Positions 46,007 through 54,464 of a stretch of 64,000 nucleotides of DNA are shown piece after piece (the stretch's first letter is position 1; every line of letters starts with the position of its first letter). A program made the translations under genes and the position numbers. The notes beneath the pieces are model-generated. The model was not told where the DNA came from, ran no database searches, and saw only the letters and a list, made by a program, of their open reading frames with translations. Location: positions 310,001-374,000 of the forward strand of contig NZ_WOXT01000002.1 in the NCBI RefSeq assembly GCF_009740395.1. The letters are read 5' to 3'. Source of the stretch: Noviluteimonas gilva (GTDB taxonomy: Bacteria; Pseudomonadota; Gammaproteobacteria; Xanthomonadales; Xanthomonadaceae).

Positions 46007-46660
46007 ATGGATCGAAAACTTCTCAATAAGATTGACGCCGCCTGCGACGAAGCTCTCTCTCAGTATGGTTTCAAGTCGCCTCGTCGCGGCAATCCTCTAA
46101 TCCGGCTGGATGAAGACGCGTTCGGTTGGATCGGACTCAATCGCCTCAACATGGGGCACGCTCTGCAGCTCAACCCCTTCATCGGTGTGCATTTCGTTTC
46201 GATAATGAAGTTGTGGGACCAGTTGAACGACAATCCGAAGAAGTGGCCTTACAAGGTCGGACAAATGGCGACGGTAGCCTTGCATCTAGGCGAGCTGGCG
46301 CCGGATGTCGAGGTGTTTGTTTTCGACGACAGACGTCCCATCGAACCCGAAGCCGAAAGGATGGCGCGGACGATTGTCCAGTATGGCGTGCCATGGATGC
46401 GTGCGCATGCCCGTATCGATGCGATTTTGCCACTGCTCCGCGAAAGAGAAGGCATGCTCGGGGGGTTTCCGCAACGAATCGCAGTCGCACTTTTCCTGCA
46501 AGGGAAAAATGAAGAGGCGACCGCATACCTAGACTGCAAGCTTCAGGAGTATTCGGCGATGACGAAATGGCCCGAGATCGTCGAATCCTGGTCCACGTTC
46601 GCCGAGAAACTCAAGGCCTTGATGGTTGCGGACAGGCAGTTAGATGGCGAGTCGTCATGA
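46007..46660 (+). CDS. Putative immunity protein for the Rhs nuclease tail
   Basis: 217 residues, starting two bases after the Rhs stop, with AGAGGAG inside the toxin end as ribosome site. No signal peptide, so it stays in the cytoplasm, where a DNase inhibitor must act. Leucine-rich, acidic-rich protein (DEDAFGWIGLN, VFDDRRPIEPEAE). No family recognised with certainty. Low GC like the toxin tail. Immunity function is inferred from position and composition. Confidence 0.7.
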   Translation: MDRKLLNKIDAACDEALSQYGFKSPRRGNPLIRLDEDAFGWIGLNRLNMGHALQLNPFIGVHFVSIMKLWDQLNDNPKKWPYKVGQMATVALHLGELAPDVEVFVFDDRRPIEPEAERMARTIVQYGVPWMRAHARIDAILPLLREREGMLGGFPQRIAVALFLQGKNEEATAYLDCKLQEYSAMTKWPEIVESWSTFAEKLKALMVADRQLDGESS

Positions 46661-46860
46661 TTGGCAGGCAAATCAACTTTTACCTCACGGCTGATGATCA
46701 GGATCAGCTGTTGGCAGCCATTCGCCGCGAAATCGGTTGCGCGCTCATCATTTGAAATTCTCTCTCTCCATTTCATGTCAAAGCTGCTAATCAGGCAGGA
46801 CAGCGATTGGGCCGTTGCATATCTTTGCGAGCCTTCTAAATCGGACGCGCGTATACGTCA
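46657..46860 (+). pseudogene. Relic of a second immunity gene
   Basis: ATG at 46657 overlaps the previous stop and reads MIGRQINFYLTADDQDQLL, then stops after 32 residues at 46755. This opening resembles small immunity-like proteins seen behind xanthomonad Rhs genes (recalled, not searched). A further stretch in another frame (SKLLIRQDSDWAVAYLCEPS) suggests a frameshifted continuation. Probably a decayed cassette. Confidence 0.45.
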
Positions 46861-46955
46861 GCCCGGTGGCCTCCCAACTGCCTGTGACTCAGGGGGCAAT
46901 CTTTGGCAAAGCTTCGAAAGTTTGAGCAGCGACAGACACCACAGGTATGAGAGGA

Positions 46956-47121
46956 ATGAGTAGAAAGAAGGTGATCCAAGCCACGGTGTCGAATGATTTC
47001 AACGCCCTCAAGGTTGTGATGGCCAATAATCCGGAGAAAGGACAGGGGCGCGTCGATTGATCCTCAAGGAAACAAGGTTCCATCGAATAGCCCTGATGCA
47101 CATTGGCCGATCAACAAATGA
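46956..47121 (+). pseudogene. Relic of a second Rhs toxin tip
   Basis: Frame from 46956 reads ATVSNDFNALKVVMANNPEK and on to GQGRVD. A shift of one base at about 47057 continues as DPQGNKVPSNSPDAHWPINK and ends with a stop at 47119-47121, inside the start of the next gene. A Gly/Pro/His end followed at once by an immunity-like gene is how Rhs tips end. No core or start of its own. Inference. Confidence 0.45.
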
Positions 47122-47516
47122 ACCCTATCGAATTCCTGAAGACAGTCTACGTCGGCGATCGAGGATGCAAGTCCGTGTTGATCGATGGCTGGAACGCTGA
47201 GGTCAAGGTGCAGGTAACTTGTATTTCCCGGGTCAGATCTGCCTCGTGGGACTACTACTCCGCCGAAGACTTGCAAGACGGTTTCATCGTGTTCACAGGC
47301 GTGCAAAGCATTACACTCTCGCCGAGTGGTGTAATTCCTAATGACTCCATAAACGAAGTTCGCGCAGAGTCAATTTCAGATGATCAATTCTTGATCGTCA
47401 TGAGTGTGGATGCAGTTGATGCTGCTGGCGCCCGGACAGAGGTGGAGATCCGGATCATGGCGGCGTCGATGGTTTTGGAAGATGCCAATATACCTGGCCT
47501 AAGAATTACTCAGTAA
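47118..47516 (+). CDS. Orphan immunity-like protein
   Basis: 132 residues, ATG overlapping the stop of the relic toxin tip. Reads MNPIEFLKTVYVGDRGCKSV with later YYSAEDLQDGFIVFTGVQSI. Resembles a DUF6258-type small protein often found near Rhs genes; this family name is from memory and unsure. Lower GC than the surrounding genome. It may keep protection against toxins of relatives after its own toxin was lost. Confidence 0.6.
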   Translation: MNPIEFLKTVYVGDRGCKSVLIDGWNAEVKVQVTCISRVRSASWDYYSAEDLQDGFIVFTGVQSITLSPSGVIPNDSINEVRAESISDDQFLIVMSVDAVDAAGARTEVEIRIMAASMVLEDANIPGLRITQ

Positions 47517-47546
47517 AGGGATTCGGCGTGGTGTCGCGCAACGCGC

Positions 47547-47672
47547 GCGACGATTCCAACGCGATTCGCAGCGTCGGCCAAGCCTGGTTGGCGACGCATC
47601 GCGCACCTTCGCGCGTGCGCACACTTTCTACTGACGCATTCATCGCTGATCGCGGAGCGGCTATGCGGAACT
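47547..47672 (+). repeat. Rhs leader repeat, copy 2
   Basis: Matches 42693-42815 over about 120 bases with small gaps. Together with copy 1 it frames the Rhs toxin, immunity and relic region. Confidence 0.75.
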
Positions 47673-49429
47673 GGGGAGTGGCGGCGTTCGCCGCGATGGG
47701 TGTGTGCGCATCGGGCGCCGTGCATGGCCTGGCGAAGGAAGTCACGCCGCAGATGGAGTACGGCAAGACGATCAAGGATTACCAGTCCGTCTCGGCCGCC
47801 GGCGATAGCCCCTTCGGCGAATCGATCAACCCGATCACGGGCGAGCTGAGCTTCTCCCAGGCCGACATCGTGCTGGAAGGCACCGGGCCGGCGATCGTGC
47901 TCACGCGCACGACCAAGACGCAACAGCAGGACAAGAGTTACGACTCGCCGGTCTTCGGCGATTGGGATCTGTCGATTCCGCGCATCGAAACGATGCTGCG
48001 CGACGATCCGAAGACGCAGAAACCGGCGGGCGAGAACTGGCGCGTGGGCATCGCCAACACGCAGCAGCGGTGCACGCGGTTCGACGCACCGAACCTCGCG
48101 ATGGATGAATGGTGGCACGGCTACGACTTCGTCACCGAAGACGGTGCGCGACAGTTGCTGCTCAAGCGTGCTGTCGAGAACACCGCGCCGAAGCCGACGA
48201 TGCGTGACGCCGCCGGCGCGCCGATGGTGTTCCCCGCGCTGACGTTGTCCCACTGGCAGATCGGCTGTTTGCCCAACACCGCGAACGGCGAAGCCGGCGA
48301 GGCCTACCTTGCCGTCTCGCCCGACGGCACGAAGTATTCCCTGGATTACCTCGTGCAGGCCGACACGTCTGCGGTCATCGAAGACGATCCAGACGCCAAT
48401 CGCATCCATCGTAAATTCGCAACGATGTTCGCAACGCGCATCGAAGATCGCTTCGGCAATTGGGTGCGGTACCACTACACCGGCAAGCAATTGACGCAGA
48501 TCACGGCGAAGGATGGTCGCTCGGTGCGCCTGACGTGGGGAACCGAGTATCCCGTCGTGACGGCGATCACCGTGATGCCCGGCACCGCCTCCGAACGCAC
48601 CTGGCGGTATTCGTATTCCTTCGCCGTCATGGGCGGCACGAACATCATCACCTCGGCCAAGCTGACCGGCGTGCAATTGCCGGACAACTCGCGCTGGACG
48701 TATGCGGGCTGGGTGGCCGATCTGGATCCGCCGTCGCACCAGCAGCAAACCAATTGCGACATCCGCAATGGCGGCCAGCTTTCGCTTTCGCAAGGCGATC
48801 GCACCGCGACCGTGACTGCGCCGTCGGGTGCCATCGGGACCTTCGTGCGCTCAGCAGCGTGGCGCGGGCGAAGCTACGTGTCGAGCACCTGCTACCGCGA
48901 CCCGGTGACCAACCACTCGCAGGAAACCAACCCGCCGCTGTTCGGCGCTTGGGTGCTGACGCAACGCACGGTGAGCGGCCCTGGCCTTCCCACCCGGACT
49001 TGGACGTACGCGCACTCTCAAGCGCAGTCCAGCGCACTACGCGATGCATGCGCTGCTGTCGGGACGTGCGCGGAGGAAGCGTTCGTCGACATGAGCGACC
49101 CCGACGGGCATCGGACGCGGCTGGTGTATTCCACCCGCTGGGGCATCAGCGAAGGCAGGCAACTGCGCTCGGAGGTGTACCAGGCCGAATCGACGCTGAT
49201 GCGCACGACCACCTACACCTACGCACCACATGACCAGGGCCCCTGGCCGGCACGCATCGGTTTGACGCGGATGACGCAGCGCACCGCGATCGACAAGCTG
49301 GAGCGCTTGTCGCCCGTGGTGACGACGACGATCGTGCAGCAGGGCAGGACCTTCACCTCGTCGGTGGAAGCGTTCGATGTCTTCGGGCGGTCGACGCGGG
49401 TGGTGCGGCGGAGTGCGCCGGCGCCTTGA
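47663..49429 (+). CDS. Rhs/YD-repeat protein, N-terminal half only
   Basis: 588 residues with a signal peptide (MRNWGVAAFAAMGVCASGAVHG). It contains the conserved Rhs entry region (DSPFGESINPITGELSFSQA, then GPAIVLTRTTKT), DRFGNWVRYHYTGKQLTQIT and further YD-like strands, and ends at FDVFGRSTRVVRRSAPAP. No core C-terminus and no toxin tail are present. Full-length xanthomonad members continue with a segment like the start of the mature protein at 42837 (TTYEDNLDKWVIGQP). Probably a truncated copy, maybe non-functional. Confidence 0.75.
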   Translation: MRNWGVAAFAAMGVCASGAVHGLAKEVTPQMEYGKTIKDYQSVSAAGDSPFGESINPITGELSFSQADIVLEGTGPAIVLTRTTKTQQQDKSYDSPVFGDWDLSIPRIETMLRDDPKTQKPAGENWRVGIANTQQRCTRFDAPNLAMDEWWHGYDFVTEDGARQLLLKRAVENTAPKPTMRDAAGAPMVFPALTLSHWQIGCLPNTANGEAGEAYLAVSPDGTKYSLDYLVQADTSAVIEDDPDANRIHRKFATMFATRIEDRFGNWVRYHYTGKQLTQITAKDGRSVRLTWGTEYPVVTAITVMPGTASERTWRYSYSFAVMGGTNIITSAKLTGVQLPDNSRWTYAGWVADLDPPSHQQQTNCDIRNGGQLSLSQGDRTATVTAPSGAIGTFVRSAAWRGRSYVSSTCYRDPVTNHSQETNPPLFGAWVLTQRTVSGPGLPTRTWTYAHSQAQSSALRDACAAVGTCAEEAFVDMSDPDGHRTRLVYSTRWGISEGRQLRSEVYQAESTLMRTTTYTYAPHDQGPWPARIGLTRMTQRTAIDKLERLSPVVTTTIVQQGRTFTSSVEAFDVFGRSTRVVRRSAPAP

Positions 49430-49518
49430 TCGAGGTGCGAGTCCAAACGAAGAAGATGGTGGATGCGAAGGTTCGGTAGAGTGACGAGGCTTGGACCCCC
49501 CGTGACCTGGAGCGACGC

Positions 49519-50808
49519 ATGAACTGGATGGCATGCATCAGGCCGTTGCTGCTGATCGGAATCGCAACGTGGTCGCTTTCTCCCGCGCGGGCTCCTGCGG
49601 CGGTCCCCGACGCCGTGGCTGCGCCACCGGCATCGCCGCAGCTTGAGGCGAATCGCCTGATCGACGGTCTGGAGCGCCAACGCCCGCTCTTTCTCTTCGA
49701 CATGCACGGCAACGCCAACGAAGACCTCCAGCGCCTGATGCAGCTCCGATTCGGCGCCACCGCGGCGACCGAAGCCGCGATCGATCGCATGCAGAACGCC
49801 TCTCGCCAAGAGGAGCTCGTCAACGCGCTCTATCACGTCATGGGTTACGTGAAGGATCCCGCCGCGATCCCGTGGCTCGAGAAGAAGCTCGCGTCGCAGC
49901 AGCGCGAACGGGTGTACGAACACCTGCTTCCGCTTTGGCAGTACGGGTTCAGCAACAGCTACGGCGTGGGCGATTGGCCGTGGTTGACGGGGCAGGACCG
50001 TTGGATCGCGTTCTTCATCGCCGCGCACGCGCGGGAGCGATCCGTCGAGCGCCGCCGCGCGCTGCTGGACATCCTCGAGGGATTCGATCGCCCGGCGGCC
50101 CAGCAGTTCTTCAGCGATTACCGCACCTCCGTGCGCGATCCGGGGGAACGCCTGCTCGTCGAAACGTATCTGCACGATCGCGGCGTCGCCGTGGACGACG
50201 CGCGCATCGCCGAAGCGATCAAAGCGCTCCAGGGGGACCGGGACAACCGGGATTTGCTGCTGGGGACGGGGTATGCGCTCCGGCACGCGGCCTACATCCC
50301 GTACCTGATCCGCACCTTCGACGTGGAAAGCCAGCGCACGCCGGATCGATACGAAAGCCGCGAGCTGCTGCGACGGATCACGTTGCTCGACAACCTGCAC
50401 ACCGCGCGCGATTGGCGCACGTGGTATGCGCAACATGGCGATCAGACGCGCGCACAGTGGGTCGCGGCCGCGTCCGCGGAATTGCGAGCGCGGTTGGCGC
50501 GAGATCCCGTCGCGGCGAAGGCGTGGTTCGAAGATCGCGTGTACGTCTGGGACGACATCGCGTTCCTCGACGTCGTGCGAACCGAACTGGTGCTACGCCC
50601 CGACTTCCATGATCTCATCGCGACATGGATCAACCTGACCTATCACACCGGGAATCGGAGTCTGCTCGCGCCACTGGCGAAGGCGATCGCCCAGAGCCCG
50701 ACGTTGAGCGCGCGGTCGCGAGAGATGCTCGGTGAACGCGGCTACTTACCGCGTGAGGAGGAGCGGTCGTGGGAGCGCGAAGTCGGTCTCGACAACTACA
50801 GGCTCTGA
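49519..50808 (+). CDS. Secreted protein of unknown function, helical-repeat-like
   Basis: 429 residues with a signal peptide (MNWMACIRPLLLIGIATWSL, cleaved near ARA). The body is helical with pairs reminiscent of HEAT-type repeats (NALYHVMGYVKDPAAIPWLE, LLLGTGYALRHAAYIPYLI). No catalytic motif recognised. It lies just after the Rhs region with normal high GC, and converges with the Cys-rich gene. Confidence 0.65.
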   Translation: MNWMACIRPLLLIGIATWSLSPARAPAAVPDAVAAPPASPQLEANRLIDGLERQRPLFLFDMHGNANEDLQRLMQLRFGATAATEAAIDRMQNASRQEELVNALYHVMGYVKDPAAIPWLEKKLASQQRERVYEHLLPLWQYGFSNSYGVGDWPWLTGQDRWIAFFIAAHARERSVERRRALLDILEGFDRPAAQQFFSDYRTSVRDPGERLLVETYLHDRGVAVDDARIAEAIKALQGDRDNRDLLLGTGYALRHAAYIPYLIRTFDVESQRTPDRYESRELLRRITLLDNLHTARDWRTWYAQHGDQTRAQWVAAASAELRARLARDPVAAKAWFEDRVYVWDDIAFLDVVRTELVLRPDFHDLIATWINLTYHTGNRSLLAPLAKAIAQSPTLSARSREMLGERGYLPREEERSWEREVGLDNYRL

Positions 50809-50818
50809 AGCAGGGCGT

Positions 50819-51136
50819 CTACCGCGGCGGCTTCGCCACGCATTTCTTTTCCGCATCGCTGTAGATCTGGCCCTTCGGACACCCAAGCAATTCGTCGACC
50901 TGCTTCGGCGCAAGGCACCGCTGCGATCCCTCGTCGCACACCTTCTTCCCCAGGCACATCGGCTTCGGCGCGGGCATGCACGTGCCCTTGCCCGGATTGC
51001 CCTCGCAACGCTCCACCCCGTTGCACCACGAGCCGTCCTGGCATTCCTGGTCGTTGAAGCAACTCTGCGCGTGCGCGTTGCTCATCAGCGACAGCGCGAG
51101 GAGCAGGGCGAGACTGGCGATCGGTCGGAGGTCCAT
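50819..51136 (-). CDS. Small cysteine-rich secreted protein
   Basis: 105 residues. A signal peptide ending SNAHAQ is followed by ten cysteines (SCFNDQECQDGSWCNGVERC, then TCMPAPKPMCLGKKVCDEG, and two near the end), probably forming disulfides in the periplasm or outside. The spacing resembles eukaryote-like or myxobacterial Cys-rich modules of the form CxxDxxCxxGxWCNGxExC. Function unknown. Confidence 0.75.
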   Translation of the reverse strand: MDLRPIASLALLLALSLMSNAHAQSCFNDQECQDGSWCNGVERCEGNPGKGTCMPAPKPMCLGKKVCDEGSQRCLAPKQVDELLGCPKGQIYSDAEKKCVAKPPR

Positions 51137-51159
51137 GCCTGGGACAACGCGATCGGAAA

Positions 51160-51192
51160 AGAAAAAGGGCCTGCATCGCTGCAGGCCCTTCG
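51160..51192 (-). terminator. Rho-independent terminator of the tRNA-Ala gene
   Basis: On the minus strand AAGGGCCTGCA-GCGA-TGCAGGCCCTT is followed by TTTCTTTTC. An 11-base stem with a T-rich tail 17 bases after the tRNA 3' end. Confidence 0.9.
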
Positions 51193-51208
51193 CACATCTG
51201 GAATAAGT

Positions 51209-51284
<76 letters not shown>

Positions 51285-51371
51285 CGAAGTCGCGCAGTAT
51301 ACGGAGGCGCCGCGGGACTGCCAAGTCGGTTGCGGCGATCCGCATCGCCGCGTAAGCGCTCGCAGCCCCGT

Positions 51372-52469
51372 TCAGTTGCCGGCCGCGGCCAGCAGCGGTT
51401 TGAGGCGCGCTTCGAGTTGCTGGCGGCGCCAGCCGGACAGGGCGCCGGGCCAGTCGTGGCCATCGAGCAGCGCTTCCAGCCAGCGGCGCGAGGCGAGGAC
51501 GCCGTCGGGCAGGCCGAGTTCTTTCGCGACTTCCGCCGTCGTGTCCTGCAGTTTGCGCAGGGCGACCTTGTCGCGTTCTTCGCTGCGCGGCGGCGGGGCG
51601 TCGGCTTCGTCGGGGAGCGGGGTGGTCAGCGCGGTCCAGATGGCGTCGACCAGGCTGCGCGGGGATTTCGGGATCGCATCGAGCTGGCGCTTGAGGCCGT
51701 CGCGATCGATCGGCGGCGTGCGCGCGAGCGTGGTCGCCAGTTCGTTGTCGAGGATCCAGCTGCGCGGGCGGTCGCTTGTGCGCGCGTAGGCGTCGCGCCA
51801 GCGGAGCAGGCGCAACAGGCGGCGTTGGCCCGCGATGTCGAGGAATTGCGCGGCGCGCATCGACAGGTGCGGCCAGCGCTCGCCGGCTTCGTCGGCGCCT
51901 TGCGCCAGCCGTGCGCTGTCTTCGTCGAGCCACGCGCGACGGCCGAGCGCGTCCAGTTTCTCGGCGAGCCCGCGATACAGGGCGTCGAGATACACCACGT
52001 CATCGGCGGCGTATTTCAGTTGCGCGTCGCTGAGCGGGCGGCGCAGCCAGTCGGAGCGTTGTTCGCCTTTCTCCAGCGCGACGCCGAGCATGTGCTGCAC
52101 GAGGCGTTGATATCCCATGCCCGCGCCGACGCCCGCGAGCCCGGCGGCGATCTGCGTGTCGAACAAGGGCGTCGGCGCCACGCCGCACGCGCGCTTGAAC
52201 GCGACGATGTCTTCCGATGCGCTGTGCATCACCTTGAGCACGCCCGGATCGGCGAGCATCGGCGCGAGCGCTTCGCACATGCCGTCCTTCAGCGTGTCGA
52301 CCAGGAGGATCTGCTGCGCGCCGTCGGCATCGTCGAACGCGATCTGCACGAGCGCCAGCTGCGGCCAGTAGGTGCGTTCGCGGATGAACTCGGTATCCAG
52401 GCCTACGCGGGCGGGGCGGTGCGCCAGGCGCGCCGCGAGGTCGGTGGGGTCGGTGATCCAGTAATGCAC
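51372..52469 (-). CDS. rnd: Ribonuclease D
   Basis: 365-residue 3'-5' exoribonuclease for tRNA maturation. DEDDy motifs: GLDTEFIRERTYWPQLALVQ (Asp, Glu), HSASEDI (Asp) and YAADDVVYLDALY (Tyr, Asp). An HRDC domain follows (from about 210). GTG start (complement of 52467-52469), from which the protein opens HYWITDPTDL. The open frame runs on upstream but has no match there. Confidence 0.93.
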   Translation of the reverse strand: MHYWITDPTDLAARLAHRPARVGLDTEFIRERTYWPQLALVQIAFDDADGAQQILLVDTLKDGMCEALAPMLADPGVLKVMHSASEDIVAFKRACGVAPTPLFDTQIAAGLAGVGAGMGYQRLVQHMLGVALEKGEQRSDWLRRPLSDAQLKYAADDVVYLDALYRGLAEKLDALGRRAWLDEDSARLAQGADEAGERWPHLSMRAAQFLDIAGQRRLLRLLRWRDAYARTSDRPRSWILDNELATTLARTPPIDRDGLKRQLDAIPKSPRSLVDAIWTALTTPLPDEADAPPPRSEERDKVALRKLQDTTAEVAKELGLPDGVLASRRWLEALLDGHDWPGALSGWRRQQLEARLKPLLAAAGN

Positions 52470-52590
52470 GAGGCTTCTTGCGAACAGGGCAGGGCGCCAG
52501 ACTAACCGGGCGCCCGCGCCCAAGTCACGGTTGTTGCCCCGGAGACCGGCGATGGCCCACCATCGTCGCGTCACGGCCCCACGGACGTTC

Positions 52591-54438
52591 ATGACGCCTC
52601 CACGGACCCGCTCGCTCCCCCTGCTTGCCTTCGCGTGCGCGCTCGCGCTCGCCGCCTGCGATGGCAAGCGCGCGGACCAGGCTGCAACCCCCGATTCCGA
52701 ACGCAATCCGTTGGTGACGATCACCGGCGAGGAAGCGGTCGTCGTTCCCGCGTGGCAACCGCCGCCGGTGATGATCGCCACGGGCGAAGAGCCCGCGGTG
52801 CTCGCCGAAGCGAAGCAGGCGCTGGAGGAAGACCGCCTCTTCGGTGGTCCGCGCGATGCGGTGCCGTTGTTGCTCGAATTGAGCGCGCGCGCGCCCGACG
52901 ATGCCGACGTCAAGCGCACGCATGCGCGCGCGATCGCGCTATTGATCGCGCAGGGCGATGCCGCGCTCGGCCGCATGGACGCCGATCCCAATGGCCTGGT
53001 GCATGCGCACGAAGTCGGCGAAGTCGGGCGGACGGCCGCGCCGGAGGATCCGTCGATGCGCGAGTATCTGTCGCGCATCGATCGCGCCGATCAATCGGTC
53101 CAGCTCGATCATCGTGGCGAGCGCGAATTGCAATCGGGTCGGTTGGGTGAAGCGCCGGGCGATCGCGGCGCGCTGGATTATTTCCGCGAAGCGCTGGAGC
53201 GTCGCCCCGGCGATGCGCGCGCGGCGCAAGGCATCGCCGCGGTCGAAAGCGCCCTGATCCGCCGCGCGGAAGAACGCGCCGCGCAGAACGATTTCGACGG
53301 CGCGGAGCAGTGGTTGAAGTTCGCCGATCGCGTGCGTCCCACCATGACGACCGCGGAGGACGCGCGGGCGCGCATCGCGACGCAGCGCCGCGCCAGCGTC
53401 GATGCGATGCGCGACAAGGGCATGGCCGTGCTCATGCGCGAGAACGGCTTGCCCGAAGCGCGCCGCACCTTGTCCGACATGTTGCGCATCGCGCCGCCGG
53501 GCGATCCGGCCGCGGCCGAGTTGCGCACGCGCATCGACCAGGTCGCGCATTACGGCCTGTTCCGACCGGGGCAGGTGTTCACCGACGCATTGCGCAGCGG
53601 CGCGCGCGGGCCGCAGATGGTGGTGGTGCCGCACGGCGGTTTCAGCATGGGCGCGCGTGAGGGCGAAAACGATGCGTCCTCGTCCGAGCGTCCGCTGCAT
53701 TACGTGCGCTTCGACCGCGGCTTCGCGATGGCGCGCACCGAAACCACGGTCGGCGAATTCCGCCGTTTCGTGCAGGCCACCAATTACAAACCACGCGCGG
53801 TGCGGCGCGGGCATTCCACCGTGTACGACGAACGCAGCGGCACGCTCGCGCGGCGCAGCGGCGTGGACTGGCGCCACGATTACGTCGGCCAGCTCGCGAC
53901 CGACGCGATGCCGGTGCTGCACGTCAGCGCGCGCGATGCCGAGGCCTATGCGCATTGGCTGTCGCAACAGACCGGCGAGCGCTATGCGCTGCCGAGCGAG
54001 GCGCAGTTCGAATACGCCGAGCGCGCGGGCAGCCAGGGGAGCCTGGCTTGGAGCAGCCCGATCCCGCCGAGGTTCGCAGGCAACGTCACCGGAATGGGCG
54101 ATCGGTCCCCGACCGGCCGCCGCTGGCGCAACGCCTTCATCGGCTATGCCGACGGCTACTGGGGCCCGGCGCCGGCGGGCATCTATCCGGGGAATGCATT
54201 CGGCCTTCACGACCTGAGCGGCAACGTCAGCGAGTGGGTCGCCGACTGCTGGCACGACGGGTACCGGCGCGCCCCCGCTGACGGGCAGGCCTGGGTGAAC
54301 CCCGGGTGCCGCCAGCGCGTGATTCGCGGCGGATCGTGGGTGAGCGCACCGGCACAGGTGCGATCGGCCTGGCGCCTGTCGACGGATGGCGACACCACCA
54401 ATGCGCGGCTCGGCTTTCGCCTCGTGCGGGAGTTGTAG
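52591..54438 (+). CDS. Lipoprotein with C-terminal formylglycine-generating-enzyme-like domain
   Basis: 615 residues. Lipobox LALAAC (near residue 23) is followed by about 300 residues of TPR-like helices (PGDARAAQGIAAVESALIRRA, split across repeats). From about residue 345 comes an FGE-sulfatase/SUMF1 domain: VVVPHGGFSMG, ARTETTVGEFRRFV, YALPSEAQFEYAERAG, GNVSEWVADC and RVIRGGSWVSAP. Many such envelope proteins bind sugars or regulate rather than oxidise cysteine. It lies divergent from rnd and 26 bases before an M48 peptidase gene, so the two may be one unit. Confidence 0.8.
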   Translation: MTPPRTRSLPLLAFACALALAACDGKRADQAATPDSERNPLVTITGEEAVVVPAWQPPPVMIATGEEPAVLAEAKQALEEDRLFGGPRDAVPLLLELSARAPDDADVKRTHARAIALLIAQGDAALGRMDADPNGLVHAHEVGEVGRTAAPEDPSMREYLSRIDRADQSVQLDHRGERELQSGRLGEAPGDRGALDYFREALERRPGDARAAQGIAAVESALIRRAEERAAQNDFDGAEQWLKFADRVRPTMTTAEDARARIATQRRASVDAMRDKGMAVLMRENGLPEARRTLSDMLRIAPPGDPAAAELRTRIDQVAHYGLFRPGQVFTDALRSGARGPQMVVVPHGGFSMGAREGENDASSSERPLHYVRFDRGFAMARTETTVGEFRRFVQATNYKPRAVRRGHSTVYDERSGTLARRSGVDWRHDYVGQLATDAMPVLHVSARDAEAYAHWLSQQTGERYALPSEAQFEYAERAGSQGSLAWSSPIPPRFAGNVTGMGDRSPTGRRWRNAFIGYADGYWGPAPAGIYPGNAFGLHDLSGNVSEWVADCWHDGYRRAPADGQAWVNPGCRQRVIRGGSWVSAPAQVRSAWRLSTDGDTTNARLGFRLVREL

Positions 54439-54464
54439 CGCGCGTCCACTTTCAAGGAGCGGCG

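Noticed and set aside
46661-46963. A 100-residue gene starting at 46661
   Set aside because: Its first 30 codons are just another frame of the relic immunity start, no ribosome site is visible, and the rest shows no family resemblance. It is better seen as cassette debris.
42693-47672. The duplicated leader as ends of an insertion sequence or integrated element
   Set aside because: No transposase or integrase gene between the copies, copies are direct and inexact, and each sits at a gene start. A duplication explains it better.
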